A stretch of 64,000 nt of DNA from Enterococcus alcedinis (lineage in GTDB: Bacteria; Bacillota; Bacilli; Lactobacillales; Enterococcaceae). Positions 9,046 through 19,101 of this stretch are shown piece after piece (within the stretch, counting starts at the first letter, position 1; every line of letters begins with the position of its first letter). Where the stretch lies: positions 62,001 to 126,000 of the forward strand of contig NZ_BMDT01000006.1 of NCBI RefSeq assembly GCF_014635985.1, written 5' to 3'. A program made the position numbers and the translations under genes. The notes under the pieces are model-generated. The model searched no databases, was not told the DNA's origin, and saw only the letters and a list, made by a program, of their open reading frames with translations.

Positions 9046-9947
9046 GTGAAGCGTTAAACCAATTTAAGCAGCCGCTTTTAATCCAATTAGAAACAGAAAT
9101 GAAGCGTTATATTGAACAACATGTTCAAGAAAAAAGTTTAAGAGAAAGTATGATTTATTCCTTAGAAGCTGGTGGGAAACGTATTCGCCCTTTATTGTTG
9201 TTTGTAACGATGGCGTCCTTTAAAAAAGAAGTTGATTTTGGCGCCGTTCAAGTTGCATCGGCTTTAGAAATGATTCATACATATTCATTAATCCACGATG
9301 ATTTACCGGCAATGGATGACGATGATCTCAGACGCGGGAAGCCGACAAATCATAAAGTTTATGGCGAAGCATTAGCGATTTTAGCCGGAGATGGGTTACT
9401 GACGATGGCTTTTCAATTGTTAAGTCAAAGTCAGTTAGCTAATGATAAGAAGTTGTTACTTATTCAGTTGTTAGCAGAAACGGCAGGAAGTAGTGGAATG
9501 GTTGCTGGGCAAGTCGCGGATATTTTAGGCGAGGGGCAATCGCTATCTGTTGAAGAATTAATAGCGATTCATCAACGTAAAACCGGCGAACTGATTCGTT
9601 TTGCAGTTCTTGCTGGTGGTATTTTGGCGGATCAATCACAGCAAACAATTGCTGATTTAGCACAACTCTCGACACATCTAGGACTAGCATTTCAAATTCG
9701 CGACGATATTTTAGATGTTATTAGCGATCAGTCAGTTCTCGGCAAAGCGACACAAAAAGATGAATTAGCTGAGAAAAATACGTATCCTGGTTTGCTTGGT
9801 TTAGCAGGTGCGAAAGCAGCCTTAGCGTCAGAGATGAATCAAAGTCGTGCCATTATTCGAACATTAGAAAAAGAGCAACTGGACGTGACTTTGTTTGAAG
9901 AGTTATTAGAACTGTTTAGTTTAGAAGAAAAAGGTGTAAAGAAATGA
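9042..9947 (+). CDS. ispA: Polyprenyl synthetase, probable farnesyl diphosphate synthase
   Basis: This 301-residue enzyme condenses IPP with DMAPP/GPP to farnesyl diphosphate, the precursor of undecaprenyl phosphate. The first aspartate-rich motif is [20 protein letters not shown] (residues about 85-105) and the second is [20 protein letters not shown] binds diphosphate. It overlaps xseB and tlyA by four bases on each side, so it is tightly coupled in the operon. Product chain length is inferred from family placement beside xseAB. Confidence 0.92.
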   Translation: MSEALNQFKQPLLIQLETEMKRYIEQHVQEKSLRESMIYSLEAGGKRIRPLLLFVTMASFKKEVDFGAVQVASALEMIHTYSLIHDDLPAMDDDDLRRGKPTNHKVYGEALAILAGDGLLTMAFQLLSQSQLANDKKLLLIQLLAETAGSSGMVAGQVADILGEGQSLSVEELIAIHQRKTGELIRFAVLAGGILADQSQQTIADLAQLSTHLGLAFQIRDDILDVISDQSVLGKATQKDELAEKNTYPGLLGLAGAKAALASEMNQSRAIIRTLEKEQLDVTLFEELLELFSLEEKGVKK

Positions 9948-10765
9948 AAAAAGAAAGAGTCGATGTTTTAGCAGTTCAGCAAGGATTATTCGATACACGC
10001 GAACAAGCAAAAAGAGGCGTAATGGCAGGACTTGTTTATACCGCAGAACATCATGAACGTTTAGATAAACCAGGTGAAAAAATTCCTTTTGAAACAGAAT
10101 TAGAAATCAAAGGTCAAAAATTACCTTACGTTTCTCGAGGTGGTCTGAAGTTAGTCAAGGCAATTGAAGTCTTTGGATTGGATTTCAAGGATAAAATCGT
10201 CTTAGATATTGGTGCATCAACAGGTGGTTTCACAGATGTAGCACTACAAAATGGTGGAAAACTAAGTTATGCCTTAGATGTTGGCTATAATCAACTGGCT
10301 TGGAAATTACGACAAGATGAGCGTGTGGTTGTCATGGAGCGAACAAATTTCCGTTATAGTCAACCGGTAGATTTTCATGAAGGTCTGCCAGAAATGGCAA
10401 CCATTGATGTTTCTTTTATTTCCTTAAAATTAATTCTTCCGGCATTGCATCCAATCCTAGTTGAAAAAGGTGAAGTGATGGCTTTGATTAAGCCTCAGTT
10501 CGAAGCGGGACGTGAAGCGGTAGGTAAAAATGGAATTGTTCGTGAAGCGAAAACGCACGAAGCGGTCATCGAAGAAATAATTCGTTTTGCACTAAAAGAA
10601 AAATTCAATGTTAGAAACTTGAGTTATTCACCAATTACAGGTGGTGAAGGAAACATCGAATTCTTATTACACTTAGAAAAAAATCCAGAAGTTGGAACGC
10701 AATCAGAAGTGATTGATATTAAAGCAACGGTAGCTGATGCGCACCAAAAATTTCATGCGAAATAA
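9944..10765 (+). CDS. tlyA: TlyA family rRNA 2'-O-methyltransferase
   Basis: This 273-residue protein has an N-terminal S4 RNA-binding domain (about 1-65: KERVDVLAVQQGLFDTREQA) and a Rossmann SAM-methyltransferase domain. The SAM motif is VLDIGASTGGFTDVALQNG, and ALDVGYNQLAWKLR and IDVSFISLKLILPAL follow. The TlyA family methylates ribosomal RNA 2'-OH groups and was historically called hemolysin A. It starts within the ispA stop (ATGA overlap). Target sites in this organism are not known. Confidence 0.9.
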   Translation: MKKERVDVLAVQQGLFDTREQAKRGVMAGLVYTAEHHERLDKPGEKIPFETELEIKGQKLPYVSRGGLKLVKAIEVFGLDFKDKIVLDIGASTGGFTDVALQNGGKLSYALDVGYNQLAWKLRQDERVVVMERTNFRYSQPVDFHEGLPEMATIDVSFISLKLILPALHPILVEKGEVMALIKPQFEAGREAVGKNGIVREAKTHEAVIEEIIRFALKEKFNVRNLSYSPITGGEGNIEFLLHLEKNPEVGTQSEVIDIKATVADAHQKFHAK

Positions 10766-10836
10766 TAAAGATAAAGCGAAAGCAGTTTTATTTTGAACGA
10801 ATTTCTAGTGTTTGTAGAACAAAAGACATTCGTGTA

Positions 10837-10877
10837 AAAAATAGAGTCGTGACAGTAGTCACAACTCTATTTTTTTT
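10837..10877 (+). terminator. Terminator after the xse-ispA-tlyA operon
   Basis: ATAGAGT and GTGAC pair with GTCAC and ACTCTAT around a tetraloop, with a single mismatch. A-rich and T-rich flanks make it look bidirectional. It has the GTGAC/GTCAC core seen in other terminators of this window. Confidence 0.9.
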
Positions 10878-10946
10878 GGCTTGGTTCTTTTAATATGATG
10901 AAAAATACGCTATGATAGGTAAGACTTTAACGAGGAGGACAATCGG

Positions 10947-11399
10947 ATGAAAAAGAAGGAACGCCAGCGCTTGTTGACACGTTTTTTAAGTGAATATGAA
11001 ATCCAAAAACAAGAAGAATTTGTTGAATACTTAAGTGCACAAGGAATCGAAGTCACACAAGCAACAATTTCACGTGATATTAAAGAATTAAAATTAATTA
11101 AGATACCTTCAAGCCAGGGAGGCTATCGTTATAGTCTACCTAACGAATCAAAAGAAGATGTACTTGAAAAACTAAAAAAACTTTTAAGCACAGGCCTAGT
11201 ATCGGTGGATCAAATGGAAAAATATATTGTTCTACGCACACTGCCTGGCAATGCCTCAGCAATTGGCAATTTAATTGATAAGTATTATCAAAGAGATTTA
11301 TTTGCTAGTTTAAATGATGATGCAAAAGTATTGATGATTACTTGGACAGAAGAAAAAGCAGTTGAACTTTCGGAGATTTTCCGTAGCTATCAACGTTAG
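10947..11399 (+). CDS. argR: Arginine repressor ArgR
   Basis: This 150-residue hexameric regulator senses arginine. The N-terminal winged helix contains VEYLSAQGIEVTQATISRDI. The C-terminal oligomerisation and arginine-binding domain contains LRTLPGNASAIGNLID and LNDDAKVLMIT. AGGAGG lies nine bases before the ATG. Position before recN is conserved in Firmicutes, where this copy (AhrC type) controls arginine synthesis and breakdown. No arginine genes occur in the window. Confidence 0.94.
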   Translation: MKKKERQRLLTRFLSEYEIQKQEEFVEYLSAQGIEVTQATISRDIKELKLIKIPSSQGGYRYSLPNESKEDVLEKLKKLLSTGLVSVDQMEKYIVLRTLPGNASAIGNLIDKYYQRDLFASLNDDAKVLMITWTEEKAVELSEIFRSYQR

Positions 11400-11410
11400 G
11401 AGTGAGCTCA

Positions 11411-13102
11411 TTGTTATTAGAGATGACGATTAAGAACTTTGCTATTATTCCACAGTTAAATATTCGATTTCAACAAGGGATGACCGCTTTGACGGGTGAA
11501 ACGGGTGCGGGTAAATCAATTATTATTGATGCGATGGGCTTATTGGCGGGTGGCCGTGGTTCAAGCGATTATATACGACACGGAGAAGATAAGTGTTTAT
11601 TAGAAGGACTGTTTGAATGGCCAAACCATCCCGAATTTCCTCTTTTAATGGAAGAATTAGGCATTGATACAACGGAAAGTTTTTTGATTTTACAACGAGA
11701 TATGTCACGTTCAGGTAAAAATATTTGTCGTGTCAATGGTCGGATTGTGACACTTGTAAATTTACGTCGTATAGGGATGTACTTAGTTGATATTCAAGGT
11801 CAAAACGAGCATCAAGAGCTTTTGCAACCAGAAAAACATTTATCATTGATGGATAGTTTTGGTTCGAAAGAATTTAAACAAAAATTAGAAACGTATCAAA
11901 AAGTATTTGTAGAATATCAACAACTCGCTCGTGAATTACAAAAAGTCCAGCAAAATGAGCAATCATATGTGCAACGCATTGATATGCTCCGTTTTCAATC
12001 GGAAGAAATTGAACAGGCAGCGTTGCAGGATAATGAAGAAGAGGCGTTAGTTGAAGAGCGAGACAAATTAATGAATTTTCAAAAAATTGTCGACGCATTT
12101 GGTAAAACTTATGCTATTTTGTCAGAGGAGTCAACGAGCATTGTCGATGGTGTTGGTTTAGCCTTGAATGAAATGCAAGAAATCGAACAGTTGGATGCTG
12201 ATTATCAAAAAATTAGCGAAAATTTACAAAGTGCATACTATATGTTGCAAGATGCGGCAAGTGAAGTATCGAAGCAATTGGATTATTTAGAATTAGATGA
12301 AGAACGATTAGAAGAAATTGTTGCACGCCTAGAACTGATTCGCCAATTAAAACGAAAATATGGCGAGTCAGTACAAAAAGTGTTGGCTTATTACGAATCG
12401 ATTGTTGCCGAATTAAATCAAATGGACCATTCAGAAAATCAGTTGGAAGCATTGAATAAACAACTGATTGAAAAAGAAGAAAAATTATGGACCTTAGCAA
12501 ATGAGATACATGCGCAACGTCGTGTAATGGCTGATACGTTGGAAAAAGAAATTATGCAAGAATTAAAAGATTTGTATATGGAGAATGCACGTTTTGAGAT
12601 TCGCTTTAAAGAAGCGCCGTATGAGCTTGGAATAAATGGAATTGATCAAGTTGCCTTTTATTTAAGTAGTAACTTAGGTGAAGATTTAAAACCGTTAGTA
12701 AAAGTCGCTTCAGGAGGGGAATTGTCTCGAATCTTACTGGCCCTTAAGACCATTTTTTCAAAAGGTCAAGGGATGACGAGTATCGTGTTTGATGAAGTTG
12801 ATACAGGAGTGAGTGGACGAGTCGCCCAAGCAATTGCTGAAAAAATTGCTAAAATTGCTAAAAATTCACAAGTCTTATGTATTACTCATCTACCGCAAGT
12901 TGCAGCACAAGCCGACTATCAATATTTTATTAGCAAAGAGGTCGTTGATGAGCGCACGCAGACAAAGATTACACAACTAAATCAAGCGGAACGTATCGAA
13001 GAAATTGCACGAATGTTAGCGGGACAAGAAATTACGAACTTGACACTTGAACATGCTAAGGAATTATTAGCGTTAGCTCAACAAGCGACAAAAAAAGAAT
13101 AG
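11411..13102 (+). CDS. recN: DNA repair protein RecN
   Basis: This 563-residue SMC-like ATPase acts early at double-strand breaks. Walker A is GETGAGKSIIIDAMG, a long coiled coil spans about residues 150-380, the ABC signature is VASGGELSRILLALK, and Walker B is SIVFDEVDTGVSG. I choose the TTG at 11411 (product begins MLLEMTIKNFAIIPQL, as RecN proteins do), with TAGGAG eight bases upstream. A GTG at 11402 overlaps that site and is less likely. The gene follows argR by 11 bases. Confidence 0.94.
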   Translation: MLLEMTIKNFAIIPQLNIRFQQGMTALTGETGAGKSIIIDAMGLLAGGRGSSDYIRHGEDKCLLEGLFEWPNHPEFPLLMEELGIDTTESFLILQRDMSRSGKNICRVNGRIVTLVNLRRIGMYLVDIQGQNEHQELLQPEKHLSLMDSFGSKEFKQKLETYQKVFVEYQQLARELQKVQQNEQSYVQRIDMLRFQSEEIEQAALQDNEEEALVEERDKLMNFQKIVDAFGKTYAILSEESTSIVDGVGLALNEMQEIEQLDADYQKISENLQSAYYMLQDAASEVSKQLDYLELDEERLEEIVARLELIRQLKRKYGESVQKVLAYYESIVAELNQMDHSENQLEALNKQLIEKEEKLWTLANEIHAQRRVMADTLEKEIMQELKDLYMENARFEIRFKEAPYELGINGIDQVAFYLSSNLGEDLKPLVKVASGGELSRILLALKTIFSKGQGMTSIVFDEVDTGVSGRVAQAIAEKIAKIAKNSQVLCITHLPQVAAQADYQYFISKEVVDERTQTKITQLNQAERIEEIARMLAGQEITNLTLEHAKELLALAQQATKKE

Positions 13103-13144
13103 CCTTAACCGTTTAGTCTACATTGATCTCTTGAGATAAAAATA

Positions 13145-13184
13145 AGAGCTGTGACAGATTGTAAAAACCTGTCACAGCTCTCTT
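13145..13184. terminator. Bidirectional terminator between recN and the convergent small gene
   Basis: AGAGCTGTGACAG pairs perfectly with CTGTCACAGCTCT around an 11-base loop. T-rich sequence lies on both outer sides, so it can serve recN (+) and the minus-strand genes. It belongs to the GTGAC/GTCAC family. Confidence 0.85.
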
Positions 13185-13198
13185 TCGTTACGTATGGA

Positions 13199-13312
13199 TT
13201 AAAAAGCTGATAGTGCACTTAAAGCAGCGGTTCCGACCATGATGATTAGCATAATCCAAACAACCACTTTTGTGATTTTTGAAAAAGTGCTAGCTTTTTT
13301 CTTTTCGTTCAT
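13199..13312 (-). CDS. DUF4044 family small membrane protein
   Basis: A 37-residue reading frame on the minus strand begins MNEKKKASTFSKITKVV and ends with a single membrane segment (VVWIMLIIMVG) and LSALSAF. This is the pattern of the DUF4044 proteins of lactobacilli and enterococci, typically under 40 residues. AAAGGA stands eight bases before the chosen ATG. An in-frame ATG three codons earlier overlaps that site. It lies 76 bases downstream of the CorA gene on the same strand. Its function is unknown. Confidence 0.72.
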   Translation of the reverse strand: MNEKKKASTFSKITKVVVWIMLIIMVGTAALSALSAF

Positions 13313-13388
13313 CGAACTCATCCTTTATCTGATTGATACGATTAGTTTACAACTGAATGCACGATAACTCAAGTAGCTAGCGAATAAT

Positions 13389-14345
13389 TTATAAAAGATT
13401 TTTCTTTTTTAAGTAACGAATTGCAATCCAACAAAGCAATAAAGTAATCACAGAAATGAAGAAAAATGCCGATTCGTTTTTAGAAAAAGGTAGAGAAACA
13501 TTCATTCCAAAGATCCCACCGATTATTGTTGGGATGGTGAGAACGATCGTTAATGAAGTTAAAATTTTCATTACGTTATTTAAATTGTTGGAAACAACGG
13601 CTGAGAAAATATCCGTCATATGTTGCGTGAGCTGTAGTTGAATATGAATGGATGTTCTTGCTTGTCGGACTTCTACTAATACGTCATGTAAATTGTTTTG
13701 ATACGCATGGTTTTTAGTAAAGACTGAGGTTTTTGAAAGAGTCATTAAGGTATCGTAATTTCCTTGTGAGGCAGACTCAAAAAGAACTAAACTTTTTTGG
13801 AAATTCATTAGTTGGTAAAGTTGTTTGTTTTCGGTAGAGACTTGAATTTGTTTTTCAAGACTTTCTAAGTGGCGTTTCATTTTTTTTAAGCAATCGTTAT
13901 ATGAAATCACAAGACGCCAAAGTACTTGTAAAAAAAGGTTAATTTCAATACTCATATCATTTACAGGCAAACTTTGCTCATGAATAAAATCGAAAAAAAG
14001 TGGGGGACGATTTGAAACGGTTAAAATTTTTTGATCAGTTGTAATAATTAAGGATAAGGGATAGGTCTTAAATTGAATATAACCATTTTCATCGACCACT
14101 TCATGTGGGAATTGTAATAAAATCAAGATGGCTTTATGAAACACCGCTTGTTCGAGCCCTTCTTCACGAGAGTTTTCGGAGTCATCTAAAATAGCGGTTA
14201 GGTAATCTTTTGGTAATTGATATTCTCTGGATAGTTGTTGAATTTGTTCCTCAGATGGTTTTTCAATGTGCGTCCAGACCGTATCAGCATCTTTTTTATC
14301 TTGTAAAACGAGTTGACGATTGTTAATTTTAAAATTGGAAATCAT
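13389..14345 (-). CDS. CorA-family magnesium/divalent cation transporter
   Basis: This 318-residue protein has a large cytosolic N-domain, a long helix (about 170-260) and two C-terminal membrane helices. The signature GMN follows the first helix in GGIFGMNVSLPF, which forms the pore entrance in CorA channels. The very C-terminus is lysine-rich (YLKKKN). GGAGG lies seven bases before the ATG at 14345. A longer frame upstream lacks a ribosome site. Mg2+ uptake is the family role, but other divalent ions or Zn2+ efflux are possible. Confidence 0.88.
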   Translation of the reverse strand: MISNFKINNRQLVLQDKKDADTVWTHIEKPSEEQIQQLSREYQLPKDYLTAILDDSENSREEGLEQAVFHKAILILLQFPHEVVDENGYIQFKTYPLSLIITTDQKILTVSNRPPLFFDFIHEQSLPVNDMSIEINLFLQVLWRLVISYNDCLKKMKRHLESLEKQIQVSTENKQLYQLMNFQKSLVLFESASQGNYDTLMTLSKTSVFTKNHAYQNNLHDVLVEVRQARTSIHIQLQLTQHMTDIFSAVVSNNLNNVMKILTSLTIVLTIPTIIGGIFGMNVSLPFSKNESAFFFISVITLLLCWIAIRYLKKKNLL

Positions 14346-14511
14346 AATTGAACCTCCTCTATATAGTAAGAATTTCTGTTTGTTACGTAATAAATGAATA
14401 AATCGTTGATTTGACTCCATTATAGTACACATCTGTAAAAAGAATGAAATATATGTGTAAGAAATATAAAGTATAGTAGCATTGTCTACATTTGAAAGGA
14501 CTGATTGTGTG

Positions 14512-14883
14512 ATGTCAATTACACTAAAGCTTGTTTTTTGGTATTTATTTCCGATTATTAGTTTCTTTGCTGCGAAAGTTGTGACGTCTGTTTTATCCTT
14601 ACGAAAGCGTTATGCGATTAAAGCGCTCGATTTAACCGTACCATTAATTTTTTATTCCATTCATCAAGTTTCTATTTTGACTTTCAATGAATCGATTTTT
14701 CCTTATTTTTTAATTACGATTTGTTTACTTGGAATCGGTTTGGCTTTTTTTCAAGCGTATTTCTATGAAGAGATTGTTTATAAACGCTATTTTAAAATGT
14801 ATTGGCGCTCAGTTTTTTTGTTTTCGGTGGTCACACATTTCGTGCTAGTGATACTTAGTCTCGTTTTGTTGCTTTCTAAGTGA
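14512..14883 (+). CDS. DUF3397 family membrane protein
   Basis: This hydrophobic protein of 123 residues has four predicted membrane segments (about 5-22, 40-55, 65-83 and 96-118). It matches DUF3397, a family that regularly sits directly before mraZ in Lactobacillales. GAAAGGA is 11 bases before the ATG and eight bases before an alternative GTG at 14509, so the start is uncertain by one codon. The role is unknown. Its position suggests a link to the division cluster, although 144 bases and the mraZ operator separate them. Confidence 0.75.
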   Translation: MSITLKLVFWYLFPIISFFAAKVVTSVLSLRKRYAIKALDLTVPLIFYSIHQVSILTFNESIFPYFLITICLLGIGLAFFQAYFYEEIVYKRYFKMYWRSVFLFSVVTHFVLVILSLVLLLSK

Positions 14884-14962
14884 ACGGTTAAAGTCTTCTT
14901 AAAAACTTTTAAAAGAAAGAATTTATAGTTTTATAAAAAAAGAGTCTGTTATTATTGATAAA

Positions 14963-14998
14963 ATGTGGTAGAAAGTGGGGGGATGTGGTAGACTGTGA
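14963..14998 (+). promoter_or_regulatory. MraZ operator: GTGG repeats at 10-base spacing
   Basis: GTGG occurs at 14965, 14975 and 14985, and GTGA at 14995, exactly ten bases apart. Two of the units are the identical decamer ATGTGGTAGA. MraZ binds tandem G-rich repeats with ten-base periodicity upstream of its own gene in several bacteria, so this is most likely its autoregulatory site for the dcw operon. Confidence 0.75.
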
Positions 14999-15027
14999 AT
15001 ATCAGGTGATAAATGGGGGAGATATCG

Positions 15028-15459
15028 ATGTTCATGGGTGAATTTCAACATACAATCGATGCCAAAGGCCGTCTCATTATGCCATCAAAACTTCGTGAGA
15101 AACTCGGCGAAAAATTTGTGGTGACAAGAGGACTAGATGGCTGTTTATTTGGATACCCATTATCTGAATGGGCGCAGCTTGAGGCAAAGCTAAGTGAGAT
15201 GCCGCTTGCTAAAAAAGATGCCCGTACATTTGTTCGTTTTTTTTATTCAGCTGCTACAGAATGCGAGTTGGATAAACAAGGACGAATTAATATACCCGCT
15301 TCCCTGAGAACCCATGGAAATTTAATTAAAAATTGTGTGATTGTTGGTGTTTCTAACCGAATTGAAATTTGGGATGAAGAGCGTTGGCAAGCATTTACAT
15401 TAGAAGCAGAAGAAAATTTTGATGAGATTGCAGAATCAATGATTGATTTTGGTCTATAA
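15028..15459 (+). CDS. mraZ: Transcriptional regulator MraZ
   Basis: This 143-residue protein contains two AbrB-like (SpoVT) DNA-binding halves. The motif [16 protein letters not shown] is in the first and [13 protein letters not shown] in the second. The start is the ATG at 15028 behind GGGGGAGA. An earlier ATG at 15013 overlaps that site. It is the first gene of the dcw cluster and is known to repress it. The repeat array at 14963-14998 is its likely target. Length equals that of most homologues. Confidence 0.95.
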   Translation: MFMGEFQHTIDAKGRLIMPSKLREKLGEKFVVTRGLDGCLFGYPLSEWAQLEAKLSEMPLAKKDARTFVRFFYSAATECELDKQGRINIPASLRTHGNLIKNCVIVGVSNRIEIWDEERWQAFTLEAEENFDEIAESMIDFGL

Positions 15460-15483
15460 AGAGTCAATAGAAAGAGGAAAACA

Positions 15484-16431
15484 ATGGCAGAATTTCAACA
15501 TTATACAGTCATGAAAAAAGAAACAGTCGATGGCTTAAATATCCGACCAGATGGTATTTATGTGGACTGTACTTTAGGTGGCGCTGGCCATAGTGAGTAC
15601 CTATTACAACAATTAAATGAAAAAGGTCATCTCTATGCCTTTGATCAAGATATTCGTGCAATCGAGCATGCGAAAATTCGTTTAGCATCTTTTGTCGAAA
15701 AAGGCCAAGTGACCTTTATTAAAAGTAATTTCCGCCATTTAAAAGAAGAACTGAATGCATTAGGTGTCGATCAAGTCGATGGGATTTTATATGATCTAGG
15801 TGTGTCATCACCACAATTAGACGAGGCAGAGCGTGGCTTTAGTTACCACCAAGACGCACCACTTGATATGCGAATGGATCAAGAGGCGCCATTGTCAGCC
15901 TTTAATATTGTGAACGAATATGAATATGCCCAACTTGTTAAGATTTTCTTTCGCTATGGAGAGGAAAAATTTTCAAAACAAGTGGCACGTGAAATCGAAC
16001 GAGTTCGTCAGCTAAAACCGATTGAAACAACCGGTGAGTTAGTTGAGATTATCAAAGATGCTATTCCAGCATTTGCGCGCAGAAAAGGTGGTCATCCGGC
16101 AAAACGGATTTTCCAAGCAATTCGTATCGCAGTAAATGATGAACTCAGTGTCGTGGAAGATACTTTGGAGCAAGCCATCCCACTTTTAAGACCTAACGGA
16201 CGTATTAGTGTGATTACCTTCCATTCTTTAGAAGATCGGATTGTTAAGACGATTTTTAAAGAGTATAGTACGGCGCCAGATTTACCACCAGGCTTACCGA
16301 TGATACCAGAAGAGTTTCAACCTGTCTTAAAATTAATTACACGAAAGCCCCTTGTGCCAAGTGAAGAAGAATTAGAAGAAAATAATCGTTCGCGTAGTGC
16401 GAAGTTACGAATTGTCGAAAAAGTAAAATAA
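15484..16431 (+). CDS. rsmH: 16S rRNA m4C1402 methyltransferase RsmH
   Basis: This 315-residue SAM-dependent enzyme N4-methylates C1402 of 16S rRNA in the ribosomal P site. Visible motifs are [19 protein letters not shown] (SAM binding), [25 protein letters not shown], and [10 protein letters not shown] near the C-terminus. The tail [11 protein letters not shown] is typical. It lies 24 bases after mraZ, with AAAGAGGAAAACA in front of the ATG. Confidence 0.96.
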   Translation: MAEFQHYTVMKKETVDGLNIRPDGIYVDCTLGGAGHSEYLLQQLNEKGHLYAFDQDIRAIEHAKIRLASFVEKGQVTFIKSNFRHLKEELNALGVDQVDGILYDLGVSSPQLDEAERGFSYHQDAPLDMRMDQEAPLSAFNIVNEYEYAQLVKIFFRYGEEKFSKQVAREIERVRQLKPIETTGELVEIIKDAIPAFARRKGGHPAKRIFQAIRIAVNDELSVVEDTLEQAIPLLRPNGRISVITFHSLEDRIVKTIFKEYSTAPDLPPGLPMIPEEFQPVLKLITRKPLVPSEEELEENNRSRSAKLRIVEKVK

Positions 16432-16459
16432 TGAATGTGCACCGAGAGGAGAGAACAAG

Positions 16460-16870
16460 TTGGCAGAATTAAAAATGGAAGATTATTCCTATGGAGTAGA
16501 AGATGAATTAAATAGTGAGACTCATTTTTATTCTGAAGCTTTTCATGAGCCAGAACGACCAGATGTGGTCGTTGTTCCTCTTTCTCCAAAGCATCGATTA
16601 AAAAGAATCAGTCGCTTGGAAAGATTGATTGCGGGCGTATTACTTGTTGCCGTAATTGGTTTAAGTTTATTAATGATTCACTTACGTACGTCCATTACTC
16701 AAATGGAACATGAGATTTCAATTATTGAAGGGCAAACAGCCGTTAATAAGTCTGAGATTTTACGCTTAGAACAATCGAAAGCAGAATTGTCGAAAAGTGA
16801 ACGTATCCGTGAAATTGCTGAAAAGCAAGGACTATCTATCCAAAGTGGTAATTTGAGGAAAGTGAAATAA
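16460..16870 (+). CDS. ftsL: Cell division protein FtsL
   Basis: This 136-residue bitopic protein has a cytosolic N-tail (about 1-53), one membrane helix (LIAGVLLVAVIGLSLLMI), and a coiled-coil outside domain with regularly spaced hydrophobic residues. The coiled coil ends in REIAEKQGLSIQ. The start is TTG at 16460 behind AGGAGAG. In the divisome it forms a complex with DivIB and DivIC that activates the septal PBP. Sequence conservation of FtsL is low, so the call relies on topology, size and its place between rsmH and pbp2x. Confidence 0.9.
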   Translation: MAELKMEDYSYGVEDELNSETHFYSEAFHEPERPDVVVVPLSPKHRLKRISRLERLIAGVLLVAVIGLSLLMIHLRTSITQMEHEISIIEGQTAVNKSEILRLEQSKAELSKSERIREIAEKQGLSIQSGNLRKVK

Positions 16871-16873
16871 CTT

Positions 16874-19084
16874 ATGATAAAAAAAATGAAGCAGTACTTT
16901 AAGAAGAATAAATTATCACCGATGAACAATCGCAAAAAAGTAGGAATTATTCTTTTTACTACGACTATTGGATTGTTTTTTTTATTTGTTTCTCGTTTAA
17001 CGTATATTGTCGTGGTCGGTGATATCTCCGGTACATCTTTAGAAAGTAAAACGCAAGCGTTATATGAAGGAAGTAAAACGGTAAAAGCCAAGCGAGGAAC
17101 TATTTATGATCGTAATGGCGTTGTGATTGCAGAAGATGCAACGTCTTATTCGGCTTACATCGTTTTAACTGATAGTTATGTATCGGGTGATAAAAAACTT
17201 TACGCTCAAGAAAAAGACTTTGAAACATTGGCAGCCATTTTAAAAGATGTTTTAGGGGATCGAATTGACCCGAAAAAAATCGTAGAAATACTCAAAAATG
17301 GTAAGAAAAATTCGAAATGGCAAGTCGATATCCAAAATGCAAAATCACTCACATTACAACAAAAAGAAGAAATTGAAGCAGCGATGGAGAGTAAAGGTGT
17401 TGCAGGGATTGAATTTAATGAACACCCATCACGCATTTATCCCAATGGTGTTTTTGCGTCCCATTTAATTGGTTATGCTGATATTAAAGAGCGAGAAGGC
17501 AAAGAATCGTTAGAAGGTGTTTTAGGAATTGAAGCAGCTTATAATGATTTACTTGCAGGTAAAGACGGTGAGATTGTTTTCCAAAAAGATAATTTCCAAA
17601 ATCCATTACCTGGAACCGTTGCAGAGTCGATTCCGGCGCAAGATGGGCAAGACATTGTGACAACGATTGATAGCCGTCTACAAAGTTACTTAGAGACACT
17701 GATGGAAGAAGCTTTTGAAGAGGCAGAACCAGAATATATTACAGCTGTTTTAACAAAATCAAAGACCAATGAAATCGTCGCAATGTCACAATACCCTTCA
17801 TTTAATCCAGAAACCAAAGAAGGCATGGATGAAGAAAAAGGCTTTATGTGGCAAAATCTCTTTGTCGAAGAAACTTATGAGCCGGGATCAACCATTAAAA
17901 TTTTAACGGTTGCAAGTGCGATCGAGCAAGGGATTTTCAACCCGAATGAAACGTTTATGTCAGGTGAGATGAACTTAATTGATGCGAAAATTAGAGACTG
18001 GGATATTGCAACTGGATCAAGAGGAATGATGACGATGCGTCAAGCCCTTTCTTGGTCAAGTAACGTCGGAATGGTTAAATTAGAACAACGAATGACAGAT
18101 CGTTGGCAACAGTATTTAACTGAATTTGGTTTTGGTAAACCAACAGGATCAGGATTGTTTAATGAAAAACAAGGCCTAATGCCAGAAGATAACATTGTAA
18201 CAAAAGCCAACACGGCGTATGGACAAGGGATTGCTGTGACACAATTACAAATGCTCCAAGCGTTTACGGCGATTTCAAATGATGGAACGATAATTAAACC
18301 TTCTTATATTAAGAAATTCATCGATCCATTAACGGGTGAAGAAAAGTTAGTCGAACCAGAAGTCGTGGGGCAAGTATATGCGCCTGAAACGGCTCAACAA
18401 GTGCGTCAATACATGCGAGATGTTGTTGAAGATGAGCAATATGGAACGGCTTATGATATGTATAAAGTCGATGATTATAAAATTGCAGCAAAAACAGGGA
18501 CAGCTCAAATTGCAGAAAATGGTCGCTATTTAGAAGGCGAGAATGATAATATTTACTCAGTCGTTACAATGTTGCCGGCTGAAGACCCTGAGTATACACT
18601 TTATGTGACGATGAAGAAACCAAAAGAATACAAAAATACAATCATACCAACCATTGCGAATTCAATTTTACAACGAGCGATGGACTTTAAAGAAGTTGAT
18701 ATGGTGGATACAAGTGCGATTCAAACCGAAAAAGTCACCGTTGATGATTATCGAAATTTGGAGACAGAACAAGCGATCGCAGCGATTGAAGCCAAAGGTT
18801 TAGTACCAGTTGTAATCGGCGAAGGAGACAAAGTTGATGCACAGTCAACACAAGCCAATTCGTATGTTCTCCCAGGAGAAACGATCTTACTATTAACGAC
18901 TGGGGAATCACGTATGATGCCCGAGACGACAGGTTGGTCAAAAGCGAATTTATTAAAATTGGCTAATTTATTAGGCATGGAAGTGACCTTTAGTGGTGAA
19001 GGCTACAGTGTTGAACAAAGTATCGAGCCACAAAGCCCAATTAAAGGGAAAAATTTACACTTTAAATTAGAAAAAGAAAATTAG
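16874..19084 (+). CDS. pbpX: Penicillin-binding protein 2X, septal transpeptidase with PASTA domains
   Basis: This 736-residue membrane-anchored class B PBP crosslinks septal peptidoglycan. A membrane helix at about 24-43 is followed by the dimerisation domain. The transpeptidase motifs are SxxK at Ser339 (PGSTIKIL), SSN at 395-397 and KTG at 540-542. Two PASTA repeats occupy about 615-736 (NLETEQAIAAIEAKGLVPVV and TGWSKANLLKLANLLG). Four bases separate it from ftsL. The name pbpB is used in some genera. Position and PASTA repeats fit PBP2x. Confidence 0.95.
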   Translation: MIKKMKQYFKKNKLSPMNNRKKVGIILFTTTIGLFFLFVSRLTYIVVVGDISGTSLESKTQALYEGSKTVKAKRGTIYDRNGVVIAEDATSYSAYIVLTDSYVSGDKKLYAQEKDFETLAAILKDVLGDRIDPKKIVEILKNGKKNSKWQVDIQNAKSLTLQQKEEIEAAMESKGVAGIEFNEHPSRIYPNGVFASHLIGYADIKEREGKESLEGVLGIEAAYNDLLAGKDGEIVFQKDNFQNPLPGTVAESIPAQDGQDIVTTIDSRLQSYLETLMEEAFEEAEPEYITAVLTKSKTNEIVAMSQYPSFNPETKEGMDEEKGFMWQNLFVEETYEPGSTIKILTVASAIEQGIFNPNETFMSGEMNLIDAKIRDWDIATGSRGMMTMRQALSWSSNVGMVKLEQRMTDRWQQYLTEFGFGKPTGSGLFNEKQGLMPEDNIVTKANTAYGQGIAVTQLQMLQAFTAISNDGTIIKPSYIKKFIDPLTGEEKLVEPEVVGQVYAPETAQQVRQYMRDVVEDEQYGTAYDMYKVDDYKIAAKTGTAQIAENGRYLEGENDNIYSVVTMLPAEDPEYTLYVTMKKPKEYKNTIIPTIANSILQRAMDFKEVDMVDTSAIQTEKVTVDDYRNLETEQAIAAIEAKGLVPVVIGEGDKVDAQSTQANSYVLPGETILLLTTGESRMMPETTGWSKANLLKLANLLGMEVTFSGEGYSVEQSIEPQSPIKGKNLHFKLEKEN

Positions 19085-19101
19085 CTTAGGAGCGAAAATA
19101 G